Source of the DNA: Valencia hispanica
Taxonomy: Eukaryota > Chordata > Actinopteri > Cyprinodontiformes > Valenciidae
Assembly: GCA_963556495.2 (NCBI GenBank)
Contig: OY747707.1
Span: 5,763,001-5,827,000, forward strand
Length of the DNA stretch: 64,000 nucleotides
Direction: 5' to 3'
Within the stretch, counting starts at the first letter, position 1. Every line of letters starts with the position of its first letter. The notes beneath the pieces are model-generated. The model was not told the DNA's origin. It worked only from the letters and a program-made list of their open reading frames with translations, and ran no database searches. Both the position numbers and the translations under genes were made by a program. Below are positions 11,311 through 24,581 of this stretch, piece by piece.

Positions 11311-14300
11311 TAATCAGCTGTCGGTTTCAAGCATCATACAGGCTGAGAAGGGTCCCTCTAAAGCACAGCGTGGAATTATGTCATTCTGTTGTAATTCTTT
11401 TTAGTGTAGTTTTATTTACGGATGCCTCTGTCCCATAACCTCAAGGATTCTAATATATTTACAACCTTTCAGTGATGTAGAGAAACAGCTCTGTAACCTG
11501 GTGCAAATATGAGCAAAACAGATTAATGTTTTTAACGCTTTCAGCTAAAAATCTAAAGAAATAGAAATTATTATAGTTTTTTCTGAAACAGAAATCTGAA
11601 CTGGCTTTGACAGCCACAATCTGTCCATCTGAGCCTTCTGCAGTCACAAACAAGTGAAGCTCCCGGCACGCAGCGGATATGGGAGATAGCCATCAAAAAC
11701 ATAATTAAAAGTCATGATATTTTTAGGTTGTAACCAGAAAACAGGAAACTGGCCTCTAGGAAAATATTAGTTTACGCTTCGAGCTTCACGCAGTGGATAA
11801 AGTAAGCATCAAACAGTGTTTCCCCTCAGTAAATGTATTTCTAGCATTTTTGCCGCCATAAAACTTACACGTGTAAGGAAAAATAAAAAGAATTTGTCCA
11901 CAAAGTAACACATGATGTTCGCTTCAGTACTGGAAGACTGGAAAAGCACTGGAGCCTATTTCTACTTTCCCTGTGTAGGGATAATAAGAACTACGCTCCC
12001 TGGGTTGTTTGGTGGTGCCTCGGTTCCTGGAGAATCAGTGTGGCGGGAACCTCTGCTCCAGTCGAGACACGTCAGACTCTCTGATCTGGATCAGGCATGT
12101 TTCTGTAAAACCAGAGCAGGAAGGAAGGTATGTGGAAGGCAGAAAGTGAAACTCAGACCAGGCAAACAGATCCAAACTGTGTCCGCTTAAAAGAAAACCT
12201 GCTGCGTTATTGATTGGTTGCAGGTTTTTATTTCAACGTGTTTTTGGCTGCTTGAACAATAAAGCTGCAAAAAAATGACCTTAGTTTAACCTCCAACCGT
12301 CCTGAAAAGCACGTCTAAAACAACGTGTCTTTTCCCCAGAACCATCGGTCCCAGGACTGTCCTGTATGTGTGCACGGGCCTCACTTTTCTGGCACGTCCT
12401 CCTGGGAACCTCATTAATTATCATGCGCTCCGAGGAGAGACTCATTAGTGATGAGGACGTGATGCAGGCTCGTGTTTTTAGAACTTCAGTGTGCCAGCGC
12501 GCGGTCGTCGGCAGCCAAGTCGGACACTGGCTTTTGTTTTAAAAGAAAGAAACTTTTTCAAAACAGTAAAAAAAAAAAAAAAAAAAGATAATTCAGCCTG
12601 ACAGCAAAGCGTAGGGCACATTAACGGGAACATGCTTCAAAGCTACTGGCGCGTAGTTATGCAACATGGTATTTATCAGCTGCACGGTAGAATTAGAGTC
12701 TTAATTGCGAGCTCTGAAGCAAAACCTGTGCGAGGACGCGCAGTGCTTCGCTCAGGGTGTGGCTCGGTGAGCTGAAACTGAGCCCAGGAGAAGAGACGGC
12801 TTCACCTTACCAATGAATGACTACGCATGTAACTGTATACCTTTTATTTGGCTTCTTCTTTTTTTTTTTTGCACATCTTTGCTTATACACAGCACCTTTA
12901 CATCTATTTTAAATGAGCAGGTGTGTCTGAAATTCTTTAGTTGGCGTTTATTGTCCTTCAGACTTGGCGACGGTGGAATAAAATTATCATCAAACCCCAA
13001 CTAAAGCTTTGTTTTTAGGTCATTTTGAGATTGCTCGTTAAATTAAAGGATCTTTTTTTTCTTCTTTTTTTTTTAAACTAACCAAAGCAAATCTTGGATT
13101 GACATTTTGATGTTGCAAACGTCTCAGACTACTGAGTTTAGGTTCCTTTAATAAGCGCCACGTTTTTAGCATTTTATCCTGTATTTTGATTGTAATGCTA
13201 AATCAGATAGATGTACTACAACTTCTCCTGAAGTTGGACTGTGCAGTTTTTCACCAACCCTAAAACACAAAATCCAACATGGCCGCTGTTCATATGAAGC
13301 AGTTAAGCACAGAGATCCGAGTTTAAAGTACACTTGTTCCTTCTGACTGGAAGCAGTATTCATGTTTTGGAGTCCAGAGAGTCTTTGGAGGGAGCTAAAG
13401 ATTAGGGTGATGGTAAGGAGGCCTTCCAACCTCAAAGACTTGTTGATTATGATATTTAATGGCTCGTCACAATAAACTGATTAACCGCACAATGAGTTTA
13501 AATGAACAAAACATTTTCAGCCACGATAATCATCAAAACACCTGCAGAAGAAATAAGCTGTTTAGCTATTATATGAAGGTTTGATGGATTTTTCATTGAT
13601 AATGGAAAAGAGGATAAATAATACTCAACTTTTCTTTTCGGACGCCCATTTATCATTTCGTATGACAAACTTCTTTATTGAATGTAAATCATTTCAGATC
13701 TAAATCTCAACACCGTCGTTCTGTTAACGTTTGTTTTTGCTGACAGTTCATCCAGCTGTGTTTCCTAGACTCGTCAGAGAATAAATCCACATTTTCTCTC
13801 TCCCACGAAGTGAAAGTGGACCGGGAAAGTTGAGTGGAAAGACAATGTGTGAGCCACAGCACACCAACGTATCTGTGCATTTAAATGTATACATGGACTA
13901 TAACTGTTACATTCCTTGTGTTATGCCACTTCTGAACGAAACATAGCATCAGGACAAAAAGATAAGATAAGAGATACTTTAATAATAATAATGAGTGGAG
14001 TGGAGTGGTGCTCAGTGGACAAAACTCCTCTTTTTAGATGAAAGTACATTTTGAATCAAGGTGGCAGAGGCCATGTTACCTGCTGGTGTCTGATTGGCCA
14101 GCAAACTGTTCTGACCTGAACCAGAATCGATAAGCTGTCGTCAACAGGAGGATGAGAGACACCAGAGCCGACAACGAGAACGATGCTGAAGGCCGCTATT
14201 AAAGCAACCTGGGCTTCCTGAACCCCTCAGCAGAACCACAGGTTGATCTCCTCCATGCAACGCTCCATTGGAGCAGTGATTCATGCAAAAGGACGCTCAA

Positions 14301-16381
14301 ATGCAGAGCACTTTTCTGCATTAAAAATGATTTTTTATTTATTGGTTTTAATGTAACATTCTAAGTTTTGGAGAAACTTAATTTTGAGTTTTCATCAGCT
14401 GTGAATCCTTAAAGAAATAAACACTCATCCTTCAGACACATATCATTCCGTGTCTAAATAAGCTACGACGTATACGAGTTTCACCTGTTCAGCTACAGTA
14501 GTAAAATGAATAAACTCTCTGTTGATATTCAAATTTACGGCGGTGCGCCTGTATTTGTGTTAATAAGAACCAGACAGACGGGAAGCTTTTAAATGAAGTG
14601 ATAACAAACAGAAAGAAAAACTGGGCAGACATCTTTCCTGCCTTTCTCTCTAAAATGCGCCCGTCTGTTAACGCGACCCAGCCCGTTCACAGCTCAAAAC
14701 CAACAATGGCTGCAGCATCTCCGCCTGATCGTCCGCACACGTTTGGACCAGCGGCCGCCCCTCCCGCTGCAGAGCATAGGTTGTTTTACAGTTCATCCCT
14801 GCTGGGCTGGTTGTTTTACCCCCCTCACCGATGCTTGATGAGCCATCTGTGGACGCAGGAAGGGCGGAGGAAGGAAGGGAAATGGATATCTGTGATTTGT
14901 CATTGGAGCGTGCAGTACAACGCCGATAGGCTCTGCGCACACGGAAATATACGTGTGACATGTGCAAAAGTTTTGAACCTGCCATCATTTCTTTAAAAAA
15001 TGACTTCAAAGGAGTGCGATGTTTTATCAATGTTTTAATTTGGCGATGATTAAAAGTTCTCCAGGATCTCTGAAGGTCTGAAGTTTTCTTAACCATTTTC
15101 TTTTTACCTTCTTTTACCTGACAGTTACAAATAGATGTACAACTAATTGCTCAAAAATCATCAAAAAAACAACAATTATTTTGGGACATTCTGCTTTGCA
15201 GGTATGACCTCATGCTATATTGCCCCCCCCCTTCGATGCACACTTCCAACCCCCTTCGAAGGCTCAACTCATGCGCCTCATTAGATGTTGTTTTGAAAAG
15301 TCGCCGCAAGTAAACATGACAGAAAGAGCGGAGGAAGAGGAGGCGGAGTCTGTTTGCAAGATCTGCTGCTGGGAGGCGTCTGCACCACTCCCCAACATGA
15401 AGAAACACGACCGGAAAGGTAAATCTGGAGTAATCAGAGTGCAAATCAGAGCTTAGAGTGATTGTGAGCAAATTTATTTGGTCAGAATAAAGTGCAAGTT
15501 GTGAAAAAGTATTTATTGCATTTATTGCTTACTGATGTGGCCCAAATTGCTAAAATCATTTGAACTTTAATGACATCCTATTCTTATTCCATAGGGTCTA
15601 ATATGATTTTCTGGAACGGGCCTTCTACATACATAGGAGTGTGTTTTAAGATTATTTGTGAGGTCACACACTGATGTTGGACGAGAAGGCCTGGCTCAGA
15701 TCATCTGCTTCAATTCTTTTCAGAAGGCTGCAGCCAGGCATGGACAGGCCATCTTATAAGCTAATTTATCTTCTGCGACGGCCCATTGGCTGTTTTCTCG
15801 AGGGACATTGAGCTAATCCAATGAAATCTCTCTGCCCTCCTAAGCCCCGCCCTTTCTTCTTTATGCTTTCTGCCGCAAGCAGCAGCTTCCCCCTGGTGCT
15901 TTCTCGGTCACGGTCTGACACATTCAAACAAAACAAAACGTTTTTTAGATATGGTTCAGATTTAAAGTTTCAGATGGGCAGTTGACTAAATTTAACAGCA
16001 AACAGCCTAATAATAAAAAGAAATAAATTTGAAAAAAGAGCACAAGTCGTAACTTTGCGGTTTGACACTTTTAAAATTGATTTAACATTATGTGACTTAC
16101 ATTTTATTTTTAGATGGTTGTCTCTTTTTGTGTTGTGAAAAGATATGAAAGATGTTGTACTTCACCTTTAGGGGACACTAGGCTGCCGGGCCCTGGGCTG
16201 GGCTTGGAACCGGTTCATAACTATATGCAGGCTCTAGATGGTATTTATTCTTTATTGACTAGCCAACATTTGAATACATATGGCCAGTTACTTTTATAGA
16301 AGATTCAACAACAAGGTATCAGGTGAAATGATGTAAAAATGATTTTTAGTATTAACCAGAGTCTGATTATATTTTTTTCCA
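11311..16381. other. no gene recognised (cavin2 intron)
   Basis: About 5 kb without a gene I can support. It includes poly(A) runs near 12570, a short exon-like frame at 15316-15418 discussed under findings, and GC-richer stretches at 14.65-14.95 kb whose overlapping frames on both strands look fortuitous. Confidence 0.4.
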
Positions 16382-17057
16382 GAATGGAGCAGGGGCGTGG
16401 CTATGGGTGGGCCTGGGGGGGGTCTAGGATCAGGGCCCATACAAATAAATGGCTTTTTTTTAAAAAGAAATTAGAACAAATTATATTCATAATCACGTTT
16501 CATCTTTGAGTGGTGTCTCTTAAAGTCATCATAAAAATAAAAGAATAAAATTGGTGGTGATATTTCCATCTTTGCTGTAATTGGCTGTTTTTAAATAACA
16601 TGCCTTGCAAATTCTCCAGACAAGCTAGGAGTAGCTGTGAGATTCTTTTGTGTAACCAAGTCTAACATTGTAGTTTTTACGCAAACACATTTACTGAAGA
16701 TATTAGAAACCCTAGCTAAATAGTCCATTAAATTACAGTACCTTGCATTAAAAACGAATGAATGTGACAATAAATGAATGTACATTAATTTTTTTAAACT
16801 TGTTAGTTTAGGGAGTTATCTTTAAAAAGACGTTGCTACTACATTTCCCATAGTCCCTTGGGAAAAGCTGGCCAATCGCTGAGCTCACAGAGCCTAGATG
16901 ATCCCGCCCCGTTATAATTTCCTGTGCTACTTTTGGCCAGCAAAAATGGCGCGGCGAGGTAAAATAATTAAATAGCTTCTGAAACTATCACCATCTACAG
17001 GGTAAGCTGCGTTAATATTCATCTGATTAATATCAAACATTTAAAGCACTGGATATC

Positions 17058-18398
17058 AATTCAATTCAATTCAAAAATACTTTATTGATCCCAGAGGGAA
17101 ATTAAGTGTTGGTATAGCTCATATAATTAATTCTTTAAGGAGTTGTTGTAGATGATGATGGCTGTGGGCAGGAAGGATTTCCTGTAGCGGTCTGTATTGC
17201 AGCGAAACTGAAGAAGCCTCCGACTGAAGATGCTCTGTTGTTGTATGACTGTCTCATGAAGAGGATGCTCAGGGTTGTCCATGATTTCTTTGATTTTATG
17301 AAGAATCCTTTTTTGCATTATCATCTCCAGATGTTCCACAGTTGTCCCAAGACCAAAACCAGAACCTTCTTTATCAGGTTGTTTAGCCTTTTTAAATCCT
17401 TGGCTCTGATGCTGCTACCCCAACAGATGACGGCTGAAGAGATTACACTCTCCACAACAGACTTGTAGAAGATCTGCAGCATCTTGCTGCAAACCTTGAA
17501 GGACCTAAGCTTCCTCCAGAAGTACAGTCTGCTCTGTCCCTTCTTGTAGACGGCTTCACTGTTCAGCCTCCAGTCCAGTCTGTTGTCAAGGTGAACTCAG
17601 AGGTCTTTATACTCCTCAACCACCTCCACTTCTTCTCCCATGATGGAAACAGTGTTTGACTTATCCCTGTTTCTTCTGAAATCTACAATCATCTCCTTTG
17701 TTTTGTTCACATTCAAGGTGAGACGATTGTTTCCACACCATGTCACAAAGCGGTCCACCAACTCTCTGTATTCAGCTTCTTGTCCATCTCTGATACACCC
17801 GACAATTGCAGAGTCATCTGAGTATTTCTGCAGATGACAGGTCTCTGATTTGTACTGGAAGTCTGAGGTGTACAGAGTGAAAAGGAATGGTGAGAGTACA
17901 GTTCCCTGTGGTGCTCCTGTGCTGCTGACCACCTGGTTTGACACACAATTCTTCAGTCTCACAAATTGTGGTCTGTTGGTCAGGTAGTCATTGATCCAGG
18001 CAATTGTTGAGGGCTCCACCTGTGTCTTCAGGAGTTTCTGACAAAGCAAATCAGGCTGAATTGTGTTAAATGCACTAGAGAAATCAAAGAACATGATCCT
18101 CACAGTGCTGCCTGCTTTGTCCAGATGACAGTGGGTTGGTTGAAGCAGGTGGATGATGGCATCTTCAACTCCAACTCCACAGCGATAAGCAAACTGCAGT
18201 GGGTCCTGATACGTTCTTGTTTGCTTACTCAGGGGTGCCAACAGGAGTCTCTCCAGGACCTTCATGATGTGGGATGTCAGGGCAACGGGTCTATAGTCAT
18301 TGATGACTGATGGGTGAGTTCTTTTGGGTACTGGAACAAAGCAGGATGTCTTCCACAACACTGGAACCTTCTCCTGAGTTAGGCTAAGGAAAGGATAA
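17058..18398 (-). mobile_element. 5'-truncated L2/CR1-type LINE
   Basis: This non-LTR retrotransposon lies on the minus strand. It has the reverse transcriptase 3' half, a short 3' UTR and the terminal TGATCCCAGAGGG-type tail (seen on plus) with TTGAA microsatellite repeats at 17058-17082. The 7-mer GGATATC occurs just outside each end (17051-17057 and 18399-18405) and is a plausible target duplication. It sits inside the hAT element at 16390-18623. Confidence 0.85.
17130..18398 (-). pseudogene. LINE reverse transcriptase, C-terminal half, disrupted
   Basis: The minus-strand frame contains the RT blocks NDYRPVALTS, FFDFSSAFNTIQ, GAPQGTVLSPFLF and the catalytic box YSDDSAIV, where SDD stands in for the usual ADD/FDD. 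After EEYKDL a TGA stop replaces the glycine codon expected before VHLDNRLDW; the frame then continues with recognisable thumb/connection sequence until a further frameshift near 17340. The N-terminal endonuclease domain is absent because of 5' truncation. The clade is L2/CR1-like. It is not functional. Confidence 0.9.
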
Positions 18399-19651
18399 GG
18401 ATATCCGACAGTGGCCATATTGTTATGTTTACACTTTGTTGTGTACGTTTAGTGTACATTGTTCTTAGTTTAAAACTTTCTAAAAAACTTTGATGTATAC
18501 AGACATATATGTTAAAGCAACAATGGAACTTACAAATAAACTCTATTTCAATAATATTTTTACATCTCACCCATTTTTGTTTTGTTAGGCCCACTTGAAA
18601 AGAAATTCCTGGCTATGCCACTGGAATCGAGCAGCCCTGCCATGGCAGCGTACTCTGTGCACAGTTTGTGCTTCTAATCGGAACAAAAGGACAAAACAAG
18701 AACCGTCCGGTCTGAAACTCGACACGAGATGAACCGCTTCTCAAGGAATCCTGAAATCCCAGCGTAGCGCTTCTAAACGCCGATCCTCAGAGTCAGAACC
18801 ATCGCTCCAGCCCCTTCCGGTGCCAGTTCTGAGACATTCCTGTTGGCTTTAGAACCTCAAATCTTTGTGAAAGAAGTTTGGGACTTCTTCCATATTCACG
18901 CCTCTCCTATCAATGTTGCGGCAGCAGAAAAACCTGCCGTGATTGCTGGCCTCAGAGCTTCTCATCATACAATCATAATAATAATCTATGAAAGCCCGAT
19001 GTCATGGTGATGCGATGGCGAGCTGGACAGAGCTGTAATCTCAGGGGCCAACCCATACTTTACGCACTTTGGATTGTGGTGCTTTTTTAATTTGCATCTG
19101 AGTCATCAGAATAACGCCAGGCATGGCTGCACCTGTTTTGAGTCTTTATCCCAGTGCTGCTCAGATTCCGTCAGGAAACGTTCACAGCTCGTTTCCATCC
19201 GTTCCTCTGTAGGGAACGATGGTCGGAACGTTTTCCAGGGCTCCATCCTGAGATTCCTCCACATTCCCAGCTCCGGCTGGTCCAGTTCGAACTGCTGGTC
19301 TGCATCCAGACCCCGGCGCAGAGCCATTCTTTTTCATATCTGAACAATTGTTTGATAAGAGCAAAGCGGAGATAACGTTGGACAATGTTTGCTTCTTGCG
19401 GGAGCTTAAAGGGCAAACCAGGAAGTCATTATTGTAAAGAAGTAACAGAAAAACAGCAGAAGGAGCAGAATGCTGATTGTTTTTCCTCTTCCTGACATGA
19501 ATGTCAAGGCCTGGGTTAAGGAATCACATGGATGTGACTCAGAAAAAAAAAAAGATTCCTGAAAATGATTTCTGAAGTTGTTTTCTTTTGCTTACAGTCC
19601 CTAGAAAAAGTTCGTAGAACCAGAATCGGCAGAAGTTTCCTGTCTGATTTT

Positions 19652-20345
19652 CAGACCTGGCTAGAGTAGCCAAAAAAAATGTAATCCAAAAATTACTCAA
19701 GTAAGATTAAAAAAAGTATTTGGTAAAAAAGAAAAAAGGCTACTCAAGTATTGAGTTCTTGAGTATTTGTTGTGAGATCATAGCATGTGATTTAACATTA
19801 AAAAATTATGTAATTGGACAAAAATGTCAAGGTTTTTTTTAAATTCTAAAGACTAAACTAAATAGAAATACATGAGATCATTCTAAAATAACAAATTTGA
19901 CTGGAAGAAAATATTTTCCAAATATATGTTTTTTTCATTCGTTTTTTAATTAAAACCAATACTTACAGCAGGTAATGTATAAATGTTCACCAGGGAAGCG
20001 TTCCCTCACTTGACCGCCAAATGGCACAACAGCCTCAGCGGATAGAAAATAATGTTAAAATGATGAAGCTTGTGTACAAACAGGAGGTCTCACTTCAACA
20101 TAAACTTTATGTAGGTTTCTCATGCATTTTTGGTTAAAATAAGCTTTCAGTTTCATTCAGTAAAGTTACTCGCTGTGGGGTAGAGTAGCCAGACACTTTA
20201 CTCAAGCAAGAGTAGCGATACCGTATAAAAACATTACTCAAGTAAAAGTAGAAAGTAAAACTACTCCAAAAGTTTGTGGGTTTTTTTTTAAAGTTACTCA
20301 AGTAAATGTAATCGAGTAAATGTAACTAGTTACTACCCACCTCTG
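19652..20345. mobile_element. non-autonomous hAT element, CAGAGGTG family, copy 2
   Basis: The element is flanked by a perfect 8-bp duplication CTGATTTT (19644-19651 and 20346-20353). The right end is CTACCCACCTCTG; the left end CAGACCTGGCTAGAG is a diverged version. The interior shares ACTCAAGTAAAAGTA motifs with the copies at 6.3 and 33.2 kb, in the opposite orientation. Length 694 bp, non-coding. Confidence 0.9.
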
Positions 20346-20379
20346 CTGATTTTATAACATCATTGTGGAGGAATTCTCT

Positions 20380-21130
20380 TTCCATCTTCTTCCCAACTTT
20401 GCTTCAATTCATTGAAGTTTGCAGCTCTCTAAAATGTCCCATCACAGGATTTCTCTCCGTTTAAGGTTTGGACTTTGACTAGGCCATAGCGACACCTTGA
20501 TTCTTCTCTTTGTCAGCCATTCTGTCGTAGATTTGCCGGACCAGGCTTCAGCAGTCGGACCGTTGGCCTTACGTTTGACTCTGGAATACTTTGGTACCCA
20601 GAGGAGTTCTGGTCCACTCAATGACTGTAAAGCCCAGATCACCATCCCTCCACTACCGTGCTTGGCTGGTGGTATGAGGTGTTTCTGCTGATATGCCGGG
20701 TTGGCTTTTCTCCAAACATGGTGGTGAGGTTTATGGCCAACATCTCTTCTTTGGTCTCTTCTGTCCAAAGAGTTTTGCTCTACACTCAGATGCCGAATAT
20801 CTGCTGCCACCTCGTTTGTAGAGAGAAGAGGTTTTCTCCTTTGATCCTTCCAGTCATATTTGTTTAGCGTTTTTCCTCATTGTCCTTTCATGACCTCTAA
20901 TCTGCTTACTGAGGCCACTCAGCTCTCTGAGATGTTTTCCTCTCTGGAGAACGATGGACTTCGGATAGTTTGGAGATGACCTTTGACCCCTCTCAGGTTG
21001 ATGGGCTCCAACAGTTGCTGGTCTTCTAATCAGCACCACTTCATTTCTAGTTTCTCTCTTAAATCCGGAAAAACCAGCAAGGGTGTACTTAAGTTTTCAC
21101 AACCAGATTTTTCTTTCTTGCTTTTTTATT
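20380..21130 (-). pseudogene. Tc1/mariner transposase remnant
   Basis: The minus strand keeps HHHVWRKANPAYQQKHLIPP and KHGSGGMVIW, the region between the first and second catalytic aspartates of Tc1 transposases, then WPSQSPNL, the block just before the final glutamate. Expected phrases such as a full DLNPIENLW are corrupted, and stop codons and frameshifts are frequent. Terminal inverted repeats were not identified. It is an old, dead copy of the same broad family as 7900-8250. Confidence 0.75.
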
Positions 21131-21144
21131 GTTTAACAAACAAC

Positions 21145-21790
21145 GGGGGTTTAACAGTACATGTATTCATTTTTGTATTTTTCGGTACGGCCCCGTCAGT
21201 TCGCTACGCACGTGTACCGAACGAATCCAGCTGTTTTCTACCAGAACACACATGCAGAATGTTTATGAGCTGAGCTATCACTAAACTCTGCAATTTGGGA
21301 ACAATAATGGTTTCTCATGCAGCTACAGTAGAAAAAGACAGATGGACCGAACCAGAACTTTATCAGCGAACGCATCTTTCAACAACAATAAGGTCCATAA
21401 CACTTCCTGCACTGAACTGAATGACTCACCTGAAACAATGTCAAGCTGAATGGAAACATCACTGATACTAGAGAAAAACCTGCTGACGTCCAACATGGCT
21501 ACCAGTAGCATCCTAGCAGCCTAAACTCCTTATTTTGGATAAAACGCAAGTCGGAGGAATACCCGTTGATACGAAGGGATATTCCCAACAGCTGCCCATG
21601 CTGCATTTAAGTACAGCTGGGAGACTAGGCTGTCGCAGTATCAAAACAACTCCAAAGTGATTTAAGCATGTCTTATCTCAAATATAGGCAAATTATTATT
21701 TTCACATTTCTAAAGATTAACACTGACTGTTTTCAAGTGTTTATATTGTTTTCTACTCTGGCTATGTCTGCTTGTACTATTTTATTTATT
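21145..21790. mobile_element. partial DNA transposon, left part
   Basis: It begins with GGGGGTTTAACAGTACATG, similar to the reversed right end at 11310, and includes the segment 21529-21785 shared with 10836-11091. The right end is missing here. Together the two fragments outline one element family. Confidence 0.45.
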
Positions 21791-24581
21791 GTTTTAAAAT
21801 TCAATCAAATCTCCAGTCAGTTCTATAGTTTCAAGTTTAAGTTATAGATACATTTTTAGAACCCAGTAAAGGAGCAAATCATGTTCATATCCAAGAATAG
21901 AAAAAGGATTTACTTACTTCTTTACAATTTAATTTTTGAAATGTTTTTTCGGTAATCATTTAACTTGTGCTTTGGATGTGAACAGAAGAAATAAAACATA
22001 ACACAGCAGTTGGAAGGAAAACGTAAACGTGAGTGCAGCGAGCCTCGTTAACTTATTAATACTGAAGCTAAAGGGAAAAAGATGCAAACTATGAGCTGCT
22101 GGCCTGTCTCTAAAACAAAGCGCCTCTGTTCCTCAGGGAACAAGCTGCTTCACAGTTTTAATGCATCTCTCGCTTTGACTGTAATTAAGATACGAACGGC
22201 TCCGTGTAGGAAAGCTGGACTCTTCTCTACAGAACGTTTCATCTTATAGGATGAGCCTGCAGTGGAAATTCGCCATTACGTTCTCAGCTCTTATGTGTCA
22301 TTAAAGCTAAGCTGGTGTTTACCTGGAGGAATCTGCAGTTAGAAACCTGCATTTGCCTCCAAGACCGAAACAGTTGGGCTGACTCGTCAAACCTGAAATA
22401 AGCCCGGTCTGCATGCAGTCTGCAAACTTCCCCCCGACGTCCAACCCAAACTGTTCTCCCATGCTGCTGTCATCAGATGAGAAATGCAGTACATACAATA
22501 TCTTTTTCTTCTTCTTTCCACTGCTAATCGTTTTTCTCCTCTATATTTATCCTCGGCTCTGCGTTGCGCGGTAAAACCCAGAGGATTATCCGAGGTATGA
22601 ACCCCAAAGGGAAAGCAAGAATGATAACAGAGCAAGGAACGCGGGCCGTAAACAAACTTCATTGTTCATTTAGAGAGCACGCCTTAACAGGCTGCAAGCT
22701 CCCATTAACATGGAGAACAGGTTTATTCTCCCTTCATCTGACAGCACCTCGACAAAAATACACAAACACATCTAAAAAGTGCAGGAAAGTCACTTTTTAT
22801 TGAAGACTTTTTTTTCTCCCACTTTACTTCTGCAACTTTAACAGCCGGTTATATGTCACCAGGAAGGGCATAAAATAAACCGACTCCCGCAACTTGTCGA
22901 GATGGCTACAATTCCCACTGAACATTCCCAACATGAGCCTGGAGAGCAGCGGAAACTGTTGCCACGGCACTATGAACCGATACCGTAAGCTTTGCACATA
23001 AAAATGCATGGATGGATTCGATGCAAGATGATAAAATTGCAATGAAGAAACAAAAGAAAGAGCTGTTTATTTATTTTAGCACCTCCTAGAGGTCAAACTT
23101 AGCCGACCTTTGTCATCTGGTGCATAAGAATAAAACGGGATCAGACATTAAGCTAAAAGGGAATCCATGGAAACAAGTGATGCACCTATCTAAAAATGTA
23201 CCTTAATCGTCTGTAATAACTCATCTGCAAGTCATTACTGAAAAACTTGGTTTGTTTGTCTGTAAATGCATCATTATGAGCAATGCTTGTTAAAGAAAAA
23301 ATGTCCACACAGTCGAGTTTCTTGTAAAGTAAAATCACAATCTCCCAAATTCATAAACAGCAGATTGAAAACGTCGCATCTCTAATGAACACTAAAATAA
23401 ATTTCCAACATTTCCCGAAAATTTACCAGAAAAAAAAAAAAAGGATTTGATCAGTTATGCCCACCAGCATGAGCCCAACTTCATCAATCATCTAGTTTTT
23501 CACAACGTGCTAACAGAGCCGGGCGTTTCCTTCAAGCCTTTATCAGATTTATTATAAAAAAAGCATAATCTCGAACAGCTGTCGTCCATTTCTTCGCTCA
23601 TTGAGCATATCCTGCGTTTACTCCTTCTGCTTTTGTTTACCATCTGTGTGCCGCTCTAGGCGCACTTCATTCAATAATTCAATTTATGTAATTCAGTTTC
23701 AAAGGGAGGTTTCCTGATCTGATGAACTATTCTAGCGGACTCTTTCTGAGGTGGAAGAAACCCGTATAGCAACTCCACTCCGAACAGCCATCACAGCCCC
23801 GATCCTTCTTTCCATTATCATTTGACAGAACTTGAGGAGTTTTGCACCTGAACTTCCTTCACTTTGATCTGGATCAGTTGTTGAGTTAATTTACTCGTCA
23901 CTTTTTCAGGTGGTTCTGGTTTATTGGTGGTCCAATGGGTCTGGGGCGGGAGAACCAAATGTAAATACTTGACATTTTAATGCAGAATTTGGTCGTTATT
24001 AGTTTGTTTCTGGGATTTAATTTCATTTCCTTTAAAACGATCTGAGAAGTAAGCCAAATGATTTTGAGAAGATGTCTTGAAAGTTTCACGGGGCTTTACG
24101 AAAAAGACACACAGCTGTTGTTTATAAGTTGGTTTACTCTACCGCGTCCCATAATGCAACGCTTACCTGGCTACGGGGAAGGTGTTTAGCTCAATACCTA
24201 GTATCTGTGTCGGGTCACATTCACAGCATAAACGAACCACCCTAGAGGTCGTCTGGAAGCGAGACCACCTCCTTCTTTGGTCCGGAGTTTGTTTGAAACG
24301 CACTTAGCATCTCCGAAACCCAACCGTACAAGGTCAAGAAACTTCGCTTCTAAGGAATAAAACTACCCAAAAAAGGTCCTGTTGGCCTCAAACGTTTTAT
24401 TTTCTGCCAGAAAATACAACAACTGTGGAACCAAGCGTGCCGCGCTGTCATGCTAGGACATTAAATCCACCAGGAACGAGTAAAACTTGGGCTGAGAGGC
24501 TATTGATAGGATATTTATGGTGATCAAATGTTCAATAGTGAGGACTGGGTGGGTGGTTTTTACCTGCTTGGACATCTTTGG
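21791..24581. other. no gene recognised (cavin2 intron)
   Basis: About 2.8 kb of apparently unique, AT-rich sequence. Open frames near 22387-22803 overlap on both strands and show no known domain. Lacking recognisable repeats, this would be a sensible place to look for conserved enhancers. Confidence 0.4.

Larger units (their letters stand above)
16390..18623. mobile_element. hAT-like element interrupted by a LINE
   Basis: The left end CAGGGGCGTGGCTATGG and the reversed right end CAGTGGCATAGCCAGG are matching hAT-type termini. Flanking 8-mers GAATGGAG (16382-16389) and GAATCGAG (18624-18631) differ at one base. The hAT-derived sequence is about 0.9 kb once the inner LINE is removed. An ATGGCGCGGCGAG followed by GTAAAA near 16946 could be a relic first exon, but no transposase domain remains. 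Confidence 0.75.

Noticed and set aside
14598..15096. Overlapping plus and minus frames of 132 and 142 codons
   Set aside because: They overlap on opposite strands, contain no known domain and show no exon boundaries. Could be old transposon sequence; not supported as a gene.
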